A stretch of DNA of 64,000 nucleotides from Alitta virens (Eukaryota > Annelida > Polychaeta > Phyllodocida > Nereididae): NCBI GenBank assembly GCA_932294295.1, contig OW028573.1:1436001-1500000 (forward strand), read 5' to 3'. Below, in pieces: positions 25,576-37,680 of this stretch. A program made the translations under genes and the position numbers. The number at the start of each line of letters is the position of its first letter. Position 1 is the first letter of the stretch. The notes beneath the pieces are model-generated. The model had not been told where the DNA came from. It saw only the letters and a list, made by a program, of their open reading frames with translations, and ran no database searches.

Positions 25576-26368
25576 TTGTATGAAATTATACCCAACATCT
25601 TTATGTGGCATAATATTGTTGCTGAATTTCAAATATATTCCTTAGGATCATTGCCATAGCCCATATATGACTATTTTTGACATATAAATGATAATTATAG
25701 TTTTAGATTAGTCAAGGGAACATGCTATTGTGTTGATAATTCAAGCGAACTTAATACTCCTTGTTGTGCATAAAATCTGTGAAACAGAACAATTAAATGG
25801 CAAGAAAAGAATAGACAATACTTTTTATGCTCACTTGGCTTTGCTCTGCACAGAATGGATTGCTGTTAATACAGGGTTCCTGTAGGTTTACCTTCATAAC
25901 AAGTTAGATATTTGTAAGACATTATAATATCATGCACACATGAAATAAAAGACCAATAATATATGCCAATATTTTTAATTTCATCATCCAAAAAACAATC
26001 AGGGTATTGGCTATTAAGCAATGAAATAAACACAGTTCTTGTGTATTTAAAGAAAGTCCATAATTTCTATTCATTCTTATTTGCCGAATCGTCTGAATAT
26101 TACAATGTGGATGTTAATATCCAAGTATATTTAAATCAAAAGGCCTTACTTTTTACAAAAATAAAGTAAGACTTTATCAGACTTTGTAATAACCCAAGGG
26201 AACACTGTATGATTTCACACTTAACAGAATATAATGAACAAATGAGGAAATTAAAAAAAATAGGAAATCTTGGACTCTAATTAGCATTGCGTAACAGGCT
26301 ATGTAGACAAGGAATAATATTTTTCCAAATTTTTTAAAACATAGCCAAGATATGTCAGTGTGACTATC

Positions 26369-29205
26369 ACAAGGCAGCCCTAGTAGTCAGGGGGCCAGCC
26401 CCTCAAAATTGGGATTTCTGTTTGCACCGATCCACACCTCCTCAAATTTGGTATCATTAAATTGGAAATCTGTACTTTTTGTAATCTGTACTTGTTTTGT
26501 CAGTTTCTTGGACCGGAGATGTTTTTTTCTGGTATCCTTGGCAACAAGTACGTTTTTGTATTGAACAAATTAACAAAAATAATTTTGGTGGTATGCTGTT
26601 AATTACAATGCTTGACAATTGTTGGTGCCATGGCTAATCTGCATGGCTGACCTCATTAAAGTTTTGCAGTAAACACTAGTTTTTCTCCATTTCCTGTTGC
26701 TATGGTAGCAGTTTTACAAATATTTTCATAAATTTTATTAATTTGCTTTGATATCTTTGACTGTCAAGCTTTTATAACACAGTAAAATAATATACATTTG
26801 GTATTTCAAGACACCTTAGGAGAAACCCTCTCAGAAAAGAAGCATCACTGAAAGTTTCTTCACTTTTGTGTGTTGCTATGGAAACTCTTTTTAAAATTGT
26901 CACATTTTCAGAGAAAGTCTCAGTAATACGGGAATAAACATTTTATAAGATATATTGAACATAGGAAGGTGATATTTAACAATTTGCATGTAAAAACCTC
27001 GCTGATTAAAGAAATATACTTTTTGCAGTCTCTGGTTGCCATGGAAATGTTTATCTGACCCCGGTTTCTTTATATGGGTAAATTTGCAATTAGATTGATA
27101 TAAGCAGTCTGTAAAAGAGGGAACAACAGCAAATTGCTAGTTATACAGTATTTTGTGAAGGCTGACACCCATTTTACCTTGCACGGATATCTTTTTATTT
27201 TGACTGTGTTACCCTAGCAACCATAAAATAACATTAAGAGACCCTGAAAGGTAGAAATGTTACATTATTCATATCTCTGGACCTATGACAGGTACAACCA
27301 TAAATTGCTTATTGAACACCATGTTTTCAGGGTCAAGGAGTTCATTTCTGATCATTTAAAATGGCTAATTTGCATACATTTCATTGTAATGCAAATCTAG
27401 ATAGGTCAATTTGCATAATATTTCCTTATATGGCTACTGCAATGGGCAGTCAAGGTGCCGAAGCATTTATATTTTTCTTTTATTCTCAACAATGTTTCAA
27501 ACTGTTTTCAACAAATTACTGAACTTGAATAATAAGTAAATAAAATAAACTTGCATGGACTGGTTACCATGGTAACAAAACCGTCATAGTCCTGATATAG
27601 ATCCATGCCAGCATATACGATTTCATCATAAAGCCTCATTATATAGGTGCCTTGATGCTTACCCCAAACATATATTGATATGAGGATGTTTGCTCCTATG
27701 ATAAGTTAATTTGAAAACTTGTATCCATGGTAACCAAATTGAAAACAAATATGGACAGTTATGTCACTATTTTTGTCTGCAGCTATCATCTTAAAACAGT
27801 TACTGGGGCTTGTAACATAGAAAGTATTTAGTAATATTTGGTAATATTTGAATACATGACAATGGAATTATACACAAGGTTGGCCTAGTTGCCTAGGTAA
27901 CACATTATTTCAGTATATTTATAGTAACCCTTGTGGATCTGTAACAAGTGGAGCCTCAGAATGTCACGAAGGGTGTTATTGAAGAAGTTACCACATCAGC
28001 AAGTTGCACATATCAGTATATTTGCATGAATATAAACTTTCTGGAACTAACCATGAAAATTGTCATTTACTGAGATGTTACCAATGACAACCGTTTCCGA
28101 GGCAACCAATTAATGAAATTATGTTATCTGTCCATTTATATTGATATTGTGTCTCTCTGAATGCCAGCAGATACTAACGAGGCATCAAATATTGAAGTTC
28201 CCAAGATTACTGTACTTGTTGTTAATCAATATTGATAAGATATAGCACTGGTTGCCATGGAAACATAAAATCATAACAAAATTAGATGCATTTATTTTTA
28301 AAGTTTTCTTTTCTTTTGTCAATGCACAAAATTTGAGAAAATCTCAAAATTTACTGTGATGGTTCACGAAGCCAACTTTATGATCTTTCAAATGACACCA
28401 TATTTTATTTACTTTTGCAGTATATTTATATTTGAAAAATGGACTCCAAGGTAAACCCAGCCTCCAACATTTCCCAGCAAAATGCCATTTTTTTAAAGAA
28501 GATTGTTGTGTGATATTGTTAACCGTATCGGGCAATAAAATATTAATTTAAGAAACATAATTGGCAAGGATGGGGTGAAACTCCCAGTAATTGCCACTTT
28601 TACATTCACAGATAAGCAAGTTTTCATGAAGACAGCCATTTTTGAAAGTATTTATAAATTATAAGCAAATTAGCCTATTTAGATTTGCCATACAATGTAA
28701 AACAGTGTATGCTTCTTAAAATATCAGAAATGAACTCATTAACGCAGAAAACATGATGGTTAATAAGCAAATTATGTATGTACCTGTCGTAGGTGCAGAG
28801 AAATGAACAATGTAGCATTTTCTAGTAATGAGCATTTGAAAAGTGTGATGCAGAGGTTTAAAATTATTGTTTCTTTCAAGCAATTAATTCCATAGAAATA
28901 CCTGAGTTGGTTATTATAGTACAGTTTACTGTACTGATAAAACAAATATTACTTTATTTGGCAACGTTGAGTAAAACCTGTTGTTATGTATGTAAGCAAA
29001 ACTGTAGCCTTGGCAATCAGATTCAAGCAGTTATGTACGAAGTCTCAGAGCTGCTGGAAACTGTTGTACAATGCTTCGATAAGGCTCCATATAACAGCAA
29101 CATGCCTTGATATTTTTTTGAATCAATACAAGCACCTTTCCAAAAAAACATGATTTTTTTAAGATATTTTTTAACTGGCTGTTTCTATGGAAACCTGCCT
29201 ATTTA
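26369..29205. repeat. Imperfect palindromic segment with repeated X-box-like motifs
   Basis: This segment is unique to family F copy A. Bases 27251-27360 and 28716-28824 are inverted complements (most positions match), so the segment is a large imperfect palindrome centred near 28037. Eleven 14-mers of the type GTTRCCATGGWAAC start at 26532, 26696, 26872, 27035, 27208, 27563, 27721, 27888, 28093, 28251 and 29181. This motif resembles the X-box bound by RFX factors. Several intervals are about 158-176 bp. No open reading frame of note. The identity of the segment is unknown. Confidence 0.65.
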
Positions 29206-29358
29206 TAGAAATGAAAGGTGTGTTAGAGTTCTGCTCTGGAATTGAAAGTGTAACGCCCACCCTCCTGCCTGTCGGAAGAACACTTAACAATTTTAATGAT
29301 GCCTGTGTGCTATGTGGAATTCACTGAGGGTTTAGCTGCAGTGCAGCCTATGTTTTAG

Positions 29359-31190
29359 TTTATATGCATTTCAAAATTTCCAGATTTTCTTGTAGATGCA
29401 TTAGATAATGGGCAAAACACTGATATTTCATTTAAACGTGACCTGAACGTATTTGTACCCAACATTCTAATAGCGTCACCTCTTTAAAAGCTTTTAGTTG
29501 GAACCATTAGTACCGAAAATAAATAAATAAAGGAAAAGGAAATATTGAAAAATATTATTTGAAATGTGTAAGATAACCAGACATCCCGAAGTCCCCCATA
29601 CTAGTGCTTTCATCTCTTGAAAAGTGTACAAATCTGACTTTTTCTGTTGTTCATCTAGCGGTATTTTAATTTTAATTATTTTAATGCCATGGTAACAGGA
29701 GGGACATTGATTCTGTGGACAAACTTAAAAAAATAGATAATGTTACTGGAACCCCAAATATTTCACAATTTTCTTCACCAGTTGAAAATTAAACTTCTGC
29801 TGATTATACAGATAAAGATACAGACAATTTATTGGTCATGTTGCAACTGGCAAGATGAAATTCAGGTTATTCAGTACAATTCTGCTAAACCACTGGCACT
29901 CAGGAAGCGAGTTCAAATCAAGATACCAACACAGAATGACCCCTGATTCCATACTCAATGCCAAGCGCCAGTGTGCAGAATCCAATTCTGAAACAGGCGC
30001 TATACAAATGCACAGTGATTATTTTTATTATTATTATCATAAGTCACATATTGGCATTCAATAATCCAATGGAAATTGGCACACAAGTGTCTTTAAATCT
30101 TTGTGTTCTGGCACGAGGCACCAAATTTCATATTTATATAACTCGTGCTAGTCTCCATTACTACAGCTTTGTGCCTCAACAATCTGTCACATATTCTTTT
30201 CAGTCTATCTAATTCATCCCTTTGTTTTTCAATTAAATAGACCAAAAAAAGACACACTAGCATATTACCTACAATGAGCATGACTGGTACACTTTCATGA
30301 TACAATAAGGTCACTTTTGAGGATACATTCTTTTTGCTGACTTTTTACATTGCAATTTGATATAGGGGGGGGGGGGGCAACTGTCCCCATAGAATTTCGC
30401 AAAATATAGTACTTTTATGTTTTTTACTGAAGTGAACATCAAAAGCACGACCCTTGACTGAGCTAGGGGGGGGGGGGGGGGGTATGCCATAATGGTGGCT
30501 AATGCATTCGTAAACAATAAGGAGGTGTGATAGTGATTCGTTATTTTCAGAAAATTGAGCTCTAACAGATTATTTTCATGAGCATGACACTTATGAATGG
30601 ACATTGGTCATCTTGTATGATTTTAAAGGGCAGTCCAATTGTTGCATTAGTTGATCAGGAAACTATCTTGGCCTTTTAACCCAATTAAGCTAATTAAATC
30701 CAGCTATAAAAGTTATTAACTTAATTGTAGGCCCATTGTACAAATGATAGCTTCAGGCTGCATGTGACATTATGTGGAGATTATCTCATAGACTGAAATT
30801 AATAACTTAACAATACATCGGACATATGATGGTTTCTCGGATTAGCTGCACTATAAATATGACTTATTTTCATGAAACTTTATGCATGACATTTAATAGA
30901 ATAGATTTGCCAAATGAAATGGATAGCTGCCTTCCGTTCAGTTGACAATATGTTCTTCTACTGTTTGAATATTTCGGAGTTTATCCGCATAATTATTAAA
31001 AAACACATTAAAACTCAGAAGATTATATTTCCATCTGTGAATGAAATGCGGCCAAATGCAGTTCAGATGATATTGTCGTCTGACATAGATTGACTCGATA
31101 CGATGCTGTAAATTTCAATATAATGCAAACTTTATTTATTTATTTAATTATTTTCTTTTTATCCTTGTATTTCTAATTTATCTGACTTAA
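29359..31190. other. Gene-free stretch with poly-G tracts
   Basis: Poly-G runs occur at 30365-30377 (13) and 30466-30482 (17). A minus-strand frame at 30093-30314 encodes a possible membrane segment followed by a charged helix (EKQRDELDRLKRICDRLL). It has no supporting splice sites or neighbours and is listed only as a finding. Confidence 0.35.
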
Positions 31191-31592
31191 AGCTGCACTG
31201 TCTGTCAAATTTGCACATTAAAATAATGATATAAATCAATACTGCCTTCTTGTCTCATGATATTTTTCACCATTACATACTCACTTTTGCACAACAATTT
31301 AGTTTTAATTTACAATAAATTATATAAATATTAGTTTTTCATGCCATCAAAAACTCAATATGTAAACAAACCAAGTGATGACGTCACAATACTGAACAAT
31401 GGTGATGATGTCATTTCCATTGTGTTTCCAATGTTTTGGTCTGGATTTTCTCTCAATGTATAATTTATTTTTTTGTAATTATTGTCTTATAAAATCATTA
31501 TACACACATTTAGTGTGCCTTGATTAATAAAGGTAATTTTCAACTGTTTGATAGCATCTTAGAAAATTGTAAATTTGACAGACAGTGCAACT
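31191..31592. mobile_element. 0.4-kb MITE with 22-bp terminal inverted repeats
   Basis: The left end AGCTGCACTGTCTGTCAAAT and the right end (reverse complement AGTTGCACTGTCTGTCAAAT) differ at one position over more than 20 bp. TTAA flanks the element at 31187-31190 and again just past the right end (31594-31597). The interior is AT-rich and contains TGACGTCA. No coding frame; non-autonomous, with a piggyBac-like target site. Confidence 0.85.
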
Positions 31593-31597
31593 TTTAA

Positions 31598-33225
31598 ATT
31601 AACTTCTCAGCAGCGGCTGTATGCCTTCGAGAAGGAAAATTATATACAAGTGTACAATATTATTCCGAAATATATGACAATAAACAATATCAGAAACGAT
31701 GTCCTGATTTGGAGTGCTATCTAAGGTTAAGTGACTTTTAAAGTTGGATTTTGAAAAAAGAGCATCTTCACAAAAAAAAAAAAAAACAGCGATGACGTTG
31801 CACAGACATGGGAAGAGTGCCCTATAAGATGCCCCCTCTAACTTTATCCTTTGTTACATTTGCTGTATTTTTCGTGTCAGATCGTGCTTTTATCTTTTTC
31901 TTACTTAGGTGGAAATGTATTCTTTTAGGTTATAGGTTGTGCAATTTCAAATTTGCAATAAATGGGCATCTTGAGATGTATATACATAAATCTCAAGATT
32001 TCTTTGTTGGGGGCTGAGGTAATACTGCTTCTACAGTATCTTCTACAAAAGGTGCACACAGATTTCCGCTGTTTTGCTTGTTGATTATTCATCTTCAACT
32101 TAGTCAGAAAATAGGTGATATTAAAATTATTGAATGACACAGTGTAATACAGTGCAATGAAATCGAAGGTTGTTAAACCAACCCTCTGCTATGACCTGGA
32201 GTACGTCCCTGATTGCATGACAAATCGAGTGTCTTCTCTAACGTCCGCGACCATTTCTAGCCAATCAGAGACCTTTTTTCTGGGCAGCTGAGAGTTCCCA
32301 GTGCCAGTGGAGTGCGCTGCCTTTTTATCATTTGCATTCTGCTTATTTCAATGCTGACAAAACTTTTATGATTCTCACAAACTTCAGTTTGTGTGGGCAG
32401 TGTGGGCTTTTTACTTGGAAGTCTCTCTCTGCATGGTAAAATAACTTGACAACACTTCAAACTCATTTACCGGCAAAAGCTAACAAGATTGCCCAGAGCC
32501 ATCCATTTTATGATTGTGTAAGAGCTGTCTTTGATGTGTGATTAGCCTGCATCTTGGTAGTAGCCTTAGACAGTAAGCCCCACGTCTACCTTTTGTGTTG
32601 CTAAATGTGGAGAGCTTTCTTCAGAAACGAATTATTATTCAAGTAAGGCATGCTCTGTTTGCACTCCTATGATTAGTACGACCATGATTGCAGTGTTCAT
32701 TTCGCTTCTTGCTGTCTAAGACGTAATGTATCTTTATCTGCATATATGGTCTTCATAACAGATAGCTTACCAGATCGAATCTACTGTCGTATGCCCATGT
32801 TGAAGTGCATGCATCATGCTATCTGGGTTCATGTTGTTTTCATGCTTGTTTCACGCTGTCTTTATGTTGTCCTGATGCTGCTATCTTCATGCTATCTTCA
32901 TGCTATATTCATGCTATCTTCAAATTGTCTTGTCTTCACATTGGTACTGGAGAATGAGATGGGACAATCTCCTGCATTCATTTTAAAAAGATGAACAATC
33001 ATACCAGTGATTTTTGACACACACAAGTGAACTTCATAGAAGTGTATCATGTTCTTCTGACAGAGAAAAATATGAACATTTAATCACTTCGTTTATTATA
33101 AACTTCTGAAATAATGCTGTTAAAATATTAATGCCTACAGTATCTTTTTGCTGTTACCATCAAAGGCTATGATGATATTATAACCGCTGAAGACGCTCTA
33201 GAGTTAAGATGAAAATGGGGAAAGA
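31598..33225. other. Gene-free stretch
   Basis: No supported exons. A degenerate 'catgctatcttcatgctat' tandem stretch lies at about 32870-32925. A CCAAT-containing segment at 32258-32275 is isolated from any recognisable gene. Confidence 0.4.
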
Positions 33226-34506
33226 ACATAGGCTGCACTGCAGCTAAACCCTCAGCGAATCCCACATAGCACACAGGCATCATTAAAATTGTTAGGTGTT
33301 CGTCCGACAGGCAGGAGGGTGGGCGTTACACTTTCATTTCCAGAGAAGAACTCCAACACACACTTTTGTTTCTAGAGCTGAACTCTAACACTAATGCACT
33401 TACCCTAATGAAATTGTATTCAGTAACACTATATGGCCTTGTGGTGCCTTGTGATAGCCATAAGTGTGAAATCATACAGTGTTCCTGTGGGTTATAATGT
33501 CTTACAAATATCTTACTTATTAACATCAAACCATTCTGTTCTGACTAAAGTCAAGTGAGCATAAAAAGTATTGTCTATCCTTTTCCTGCAATTTAATTGT
33601 TCTGTTTCAAAGAGTTTATGAACAATAAGGAGTATTCAGGTCGCTAGAATTATCAACACAATAGCATGTTCCCTAAACTAATTTACAACTAAGAGTATCA
33701 TTTATATGTCCAAAATAGTCATATAAGGGCTATGGCAATGATCCTAAGGAATATATGTGAAATTCAGCAACAATATTATGCCACATAAAGATGTTGGGCA
33801 TAATTTCATACAAATGAACCTTTAAGGTTTGTATTTACTTGTATTTAAATAAATAAAGTCTAAATACAAATAAATACAAATCTTAAAGGTTTATTTTGTA
33901 TGGAATGATACTCAACACACCCATTTTAATGCCTTTATAAGTCGAAATATTTTTTGCTCGCTGTTCACATTTAGCTGGCAACCGAAGGAACTATATATTA
34001 TCAATAGCATATTCCCTTCAACAGTTACTGAATTGTTGGGTTGCTGATTTGCATTTAAATTAGTAATATAACTGAACACTTTACAGGTGTATATGAAGAA
34101 AACAATAATAAATATTGGAGTCAAGTGCAATGATATAGATCATTATGCGACTAATTATTATGAAATTGCTTATAATAAACCAAAACTGCACTATTTTAGA
34201 CATATTATTACAAAGTTTTAAGCATGTAGGTGCAGTAGTGTCCGAGTTCTGCTCCGGAAACGGAAAAAAATTGTGTGTTCTCTTTTTTCCAAATTTTGTA
34301 AAAATATAGCCAAGGTATGTCAATGTGACTATCAAAAAGCACCACTAGGCCATATAGAGTAGTACTGTACAAAATTTCGTTAGGGTAATTGCATTAGTGT
34401 TAGAGTTCCGGCAATGAAAGTGTTATGCCTGCCCACCCGTTCGTCCCCCCGCCGGACAGACATTGATATTAAAAACAAAAACCTTTCAAACTTCATTTGC
34501 TTAGGG
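33226..34506 (-). mobile_element. Family F element, copy B (inverted, internally deleted)
   Basis: Begins with the reverse complement of the family right end ('cataggctgcactgcagcta', 'aaccctcagcgaatccc') and ends with the reverse complement of the left end, 'ttagggttaa', with TTAA at 34507-34510. The interior matches copies A and C in reverse orientation (for example 'catatagagtagtactgta'), but about 1 kb is missing compared with C. Confidence 0.8.
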
Positions 34507-34635
34507 TTAAAACAGACCATGCATTGAGCGTTATGCTTTTTAGATAATATACAGTGTAACTTAATCAAGTGTAACTTGATATTATGGTAGGATCCATAAT
34601 AACTGTTTTTCGGTCATATTTTATCATAAAAATCG

Positions 34636-34708
34636 TTTTCCATGCATGGAAAACGCATGGTTTTTATCTAATTACAATGAGTCCAAAAACCATGCATTTT
34701 CCATGCAT
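34636..34708. repeat. Perfect-looking hairpin with 24-bp arms
   Basis: The arm ATGCATGGAAAACGCATGG plus a T run (34642-34665) pairs with 34685-34708 with a single mismatch and a 19-base loop. It lies just outside family F copy B. No associated gene; function unknown. Confidence 0.8.
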
Positions 34709-37448
34709 TTATCCAAATGCATTGATAACGCACGTGGCACATTTGGCCAAGTAGGAGCAGCACAAAATGGATAGAAATGTTATTACGATGTCAAACCCTA
34801 ACTTTCTAGCCCGTAGCCCAATGTAGACCTCACTCAAACCTCACTGGATGAGATCACAAGGATGACATCTTTATCATAGTACTATTTAATATAGATAGAT
34901 ACTGACAAGCATATATGTTCCATTAAAAAAAACACTTTCTCAAAAAAAGAAAGAGTTTAGGATAGTCGTTTTGAACAATGTTGGTGGCGCTTGTGTACTC
35001 TGTGGCCATTCGTTGGGGGTTTGCTGCCGCGCAGTCTATGTTTGCACAGCAGGAAATTAAATACCTTTTTGGTACTCCTCAGTAACATAATACTCTTTGG
35101 CGTCATAGACACACAACAAGCCAATCAAAAGCTTCCCTTGTAATACATGCTAATTATCTTTAAGCATACAACGGTCTTAAGTATAGATTTAAAACGCCTT
35201 GTAAAAGACTTAAGTACACTAATCAGGACAACGTCATGTAAGTTATTTCCTGTGCACATTTCATATAATGACAGTAAACAGTATATTCAAGAGAAACAGC
35301 AGCTGAAAACATGATGATAGCAGAAAGGTAGTTAGGTCAGTCCATAACATGACAAAGTTGTTAGGAAGATAAGCAGTGGAAAGCCAACACTCAGTTGACT
35401 AGTTCGCCCGTGAGACTGTGCACCTTTCACTTGGATCTCCGCCATATTGGCTGTGTCGTGTTCACAATGCTAATTAGAAGCTTTTGTCTACTCTTACATG
35501 TCAGACACATCAACAAGATGCGATTACATACAGTCCAGGAAGAAGTTGTTTATTTAGGAATTGTCTTCCCTGAAAGAGCGTTTCAAAGAGTTCATTATAT
35601 ACGTAGGTATCACAAAAGTCAAACAAAGGCAATAGGCAGTGAAAAATGTGTTTATTTTGAACACTAAAGGGAAAATACTGGGTCAGACAGGCCGCGTTGG
35701 GACTCGCACACTGTGGAAAGAAACAACATTGGCAATTTTAAATGTTTCTAGAACAAATTGTCTCTAGTTGATACTTTGTGTGTGCTAAGCTAGGATGTCT
35801 TGAAGAAAATCAGATGTATGAATGAGGGTGATGGCTGCAGTAAATTTCTCACAGAGAATATTAGTCCCTGTCCACTGCTTGCTGAATTGCTTAGCGCACG
35901 AAATAGTTTGTTGTTCGTCATATTCGTTGCTTAACAGAAAGCATTCTACATGTCATATCCTAATTTTGGCGGTTTTTATTTTTTACCTCCTTTGACTTTC
36001 AATCGAGGACCATAGGTCAAGCGGCTGGGTTTCTTGACATTAGTTTTGACTCGATGTTCTTGTTTTTCACACTGGAGCATGTTAAAACGTTTTTAGAGGG
36101 GTAGTAGGGTAAAAAATTCTGTTTATCGCAGAGTAACATCAGAGTTCTGTAGCAATGGTTTGGGCATTTACTGCAGCCTCAGAATTGATGACAAAAAGGT
36201 CACTAAGGACCAGTTAGTGCCAGTTTTGTGCAATGCAGAACAGGCGTTTGCCAACATATATGTCATTGCTCAGTGATGACGGCACTTATACTTTAACTAA
36301 TACCAAGGCTACGGACTGCCTTAGTTGGCTTCTCATCTCAAGAGGCAGCAATGCCATTTGCAACGGGCTAATCAGAATGTGTAGCTGAATACATTAGGAA
36401 ATGTCCTGAGCTGGATAGTAATTATTTTGCTTGTTTACCAGTTAGACTTGATACAAACAAATTTACCTTGTAGCCTGGGTTATGGCATTGAATGTCTAAC
36501 AGTGAAATTCCGTATCAATTAGCTTTGTTTGCATTGAGTACACTCAAGTCTTAAACAAAGATTGCTCAGTTAGGTCACTCAATTGGCTTAAAGCTGACAG
36601 CACACAGCGCTTGGGAGATATTAGCCAATCAGGAAGCACCATAATGTGTGTAGATGGTGAAATATTCAAATTAGCTACCATCAGAGATGAGAATTGAACA
36701 TTCCCAGCGTACTGGCAAGGAATTCTCCAAAAATAAGTGGTAAATACCCATAAATAAATAGTAATCACCTACAATAAGAAGAAATTATTTTTTTGTATGA
36801 TATTGCCATTTTTGAAGTGAAATATGATGTTATTGACTGAAACTGGCCCCAACCTTGAAGGCAGTTGCACAGGGGGGAGTAAAAGTTGTTCTTGAAAAGT
36901 CAGTAGCCTTGGTCTTATTGTATGCTAACTTGCTAAGTGCTGTCATGATGACAAATGCCTGTGCCCTCATAAAAAACTGTGTCGTTTTTTAAGGATACTG
37001 GGGTCTTACATTGTCATACTAAAGTCAGAAATCGTGCTTGCATTTGAAGATTGTGAGTAAAACATGCCATAGCACTTCATCATGTGTTGGACAGCCAAAA
37101 CCAAAAACACAATTCTACCTTGTGCATGCTTTGTATGAAATGTTCAGCAAAACATAAAATGAGCTATATGCAATTTGTCATCTTGCCTTGGGTGTCCAAC
37201 CTGCCTGGATTTGCTCTGATACATTGTTGCTCTCATGTAATATAACTAAAAAGAGGCTTAATTGCCATAAACTGTGAAAAAAACTCAAGAAATATCCACA
37301 ATCTGTATATTTTACTGATTGCTTTACTTTCAATCACCTTATTAAGGCCAAATATCCCTAAAAATGCCAATGAACCATTCATTGAGATGTCAAACAAATA
37401 CTAATTGAGCTGATTTTAGGATAGGTGCCCATGAATAGGTAGATGATC
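34709..37448. other. Gene-free stretch with a fragment of the family F right end
   Basis: At about 34990-35045 there is a diverged copy of the family F right terminus ('cattcgttgggggtttgctg', 'gcagtctatgttt'). Otherwise no exon, RNA gene or repeat boundary could be supported. Confidence 0.4.
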
Positions 37449-37640
37449 ATAAGTGTGGGTGGTCTGGTGGTAAGACGCTCGCCTTTTCCTCTGAAAGACC
37501 CAGGGTTCAATCCTGGACCTGGGCCTGGGCACCCTTCATGGGCAACATCCCAGCAGGATGTTGTTCGGATGAGATGGAGATCCCTTGTACTCAGTGTCTA
37601 TGCTGAGTAGAGGGCTGCACTTTTCGTATCATTAATTTAT
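37449..37640 (+). mobile_element. SINE family 2 (tRNA-derived)
   Basis: The head 'gggtggtctggtggtaagac' resembles a tRNA A-box (close to tRNA-Glu type), with a B-box 'gggttcaatcctgg'. It is followed by a body with 'ggcctgggcacccttcatgg' and 'gttcggatgagatgg' and the end 'gagggctgcacttttc'. The same family is present in reverse orientation at 50926-51187. Confidence 0.85.
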
Positions 37641-37680
37641 TCATTCATTTTATTTCACATAACTGAAGCTTATTTTTATA

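Larger units (their letters stand above)
23896..29358 (+). mobile_element. Long-inverted-repeat element, family F, copy A (interrupted)
   Basis: The left end TTAACCCTCAGCGAACGAAG (from 23892) and right end 'tcactgagggtttagctgc' (to about 29358) are inverted, and the subterminal 200 bp also pair in inverted orientation. The interior contains alternating direct sub-repeats, each opening 'tttccagagcagaactct'. One type has 'actctatatggcctagtggtg', the other 'agtgtagtggtgccttttgg'. It shares its layout with copies B (33226-34506, inverted) and C (37681-39948). Copy A differs by a SINE at 25400 and by a 2.8-kb segment (26369-29205) replacing about 44 bp seen in C. No transposase frame was found; it is probably non-autonomous, perhaps TTAA-targeting. 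Confidence 0.75.
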
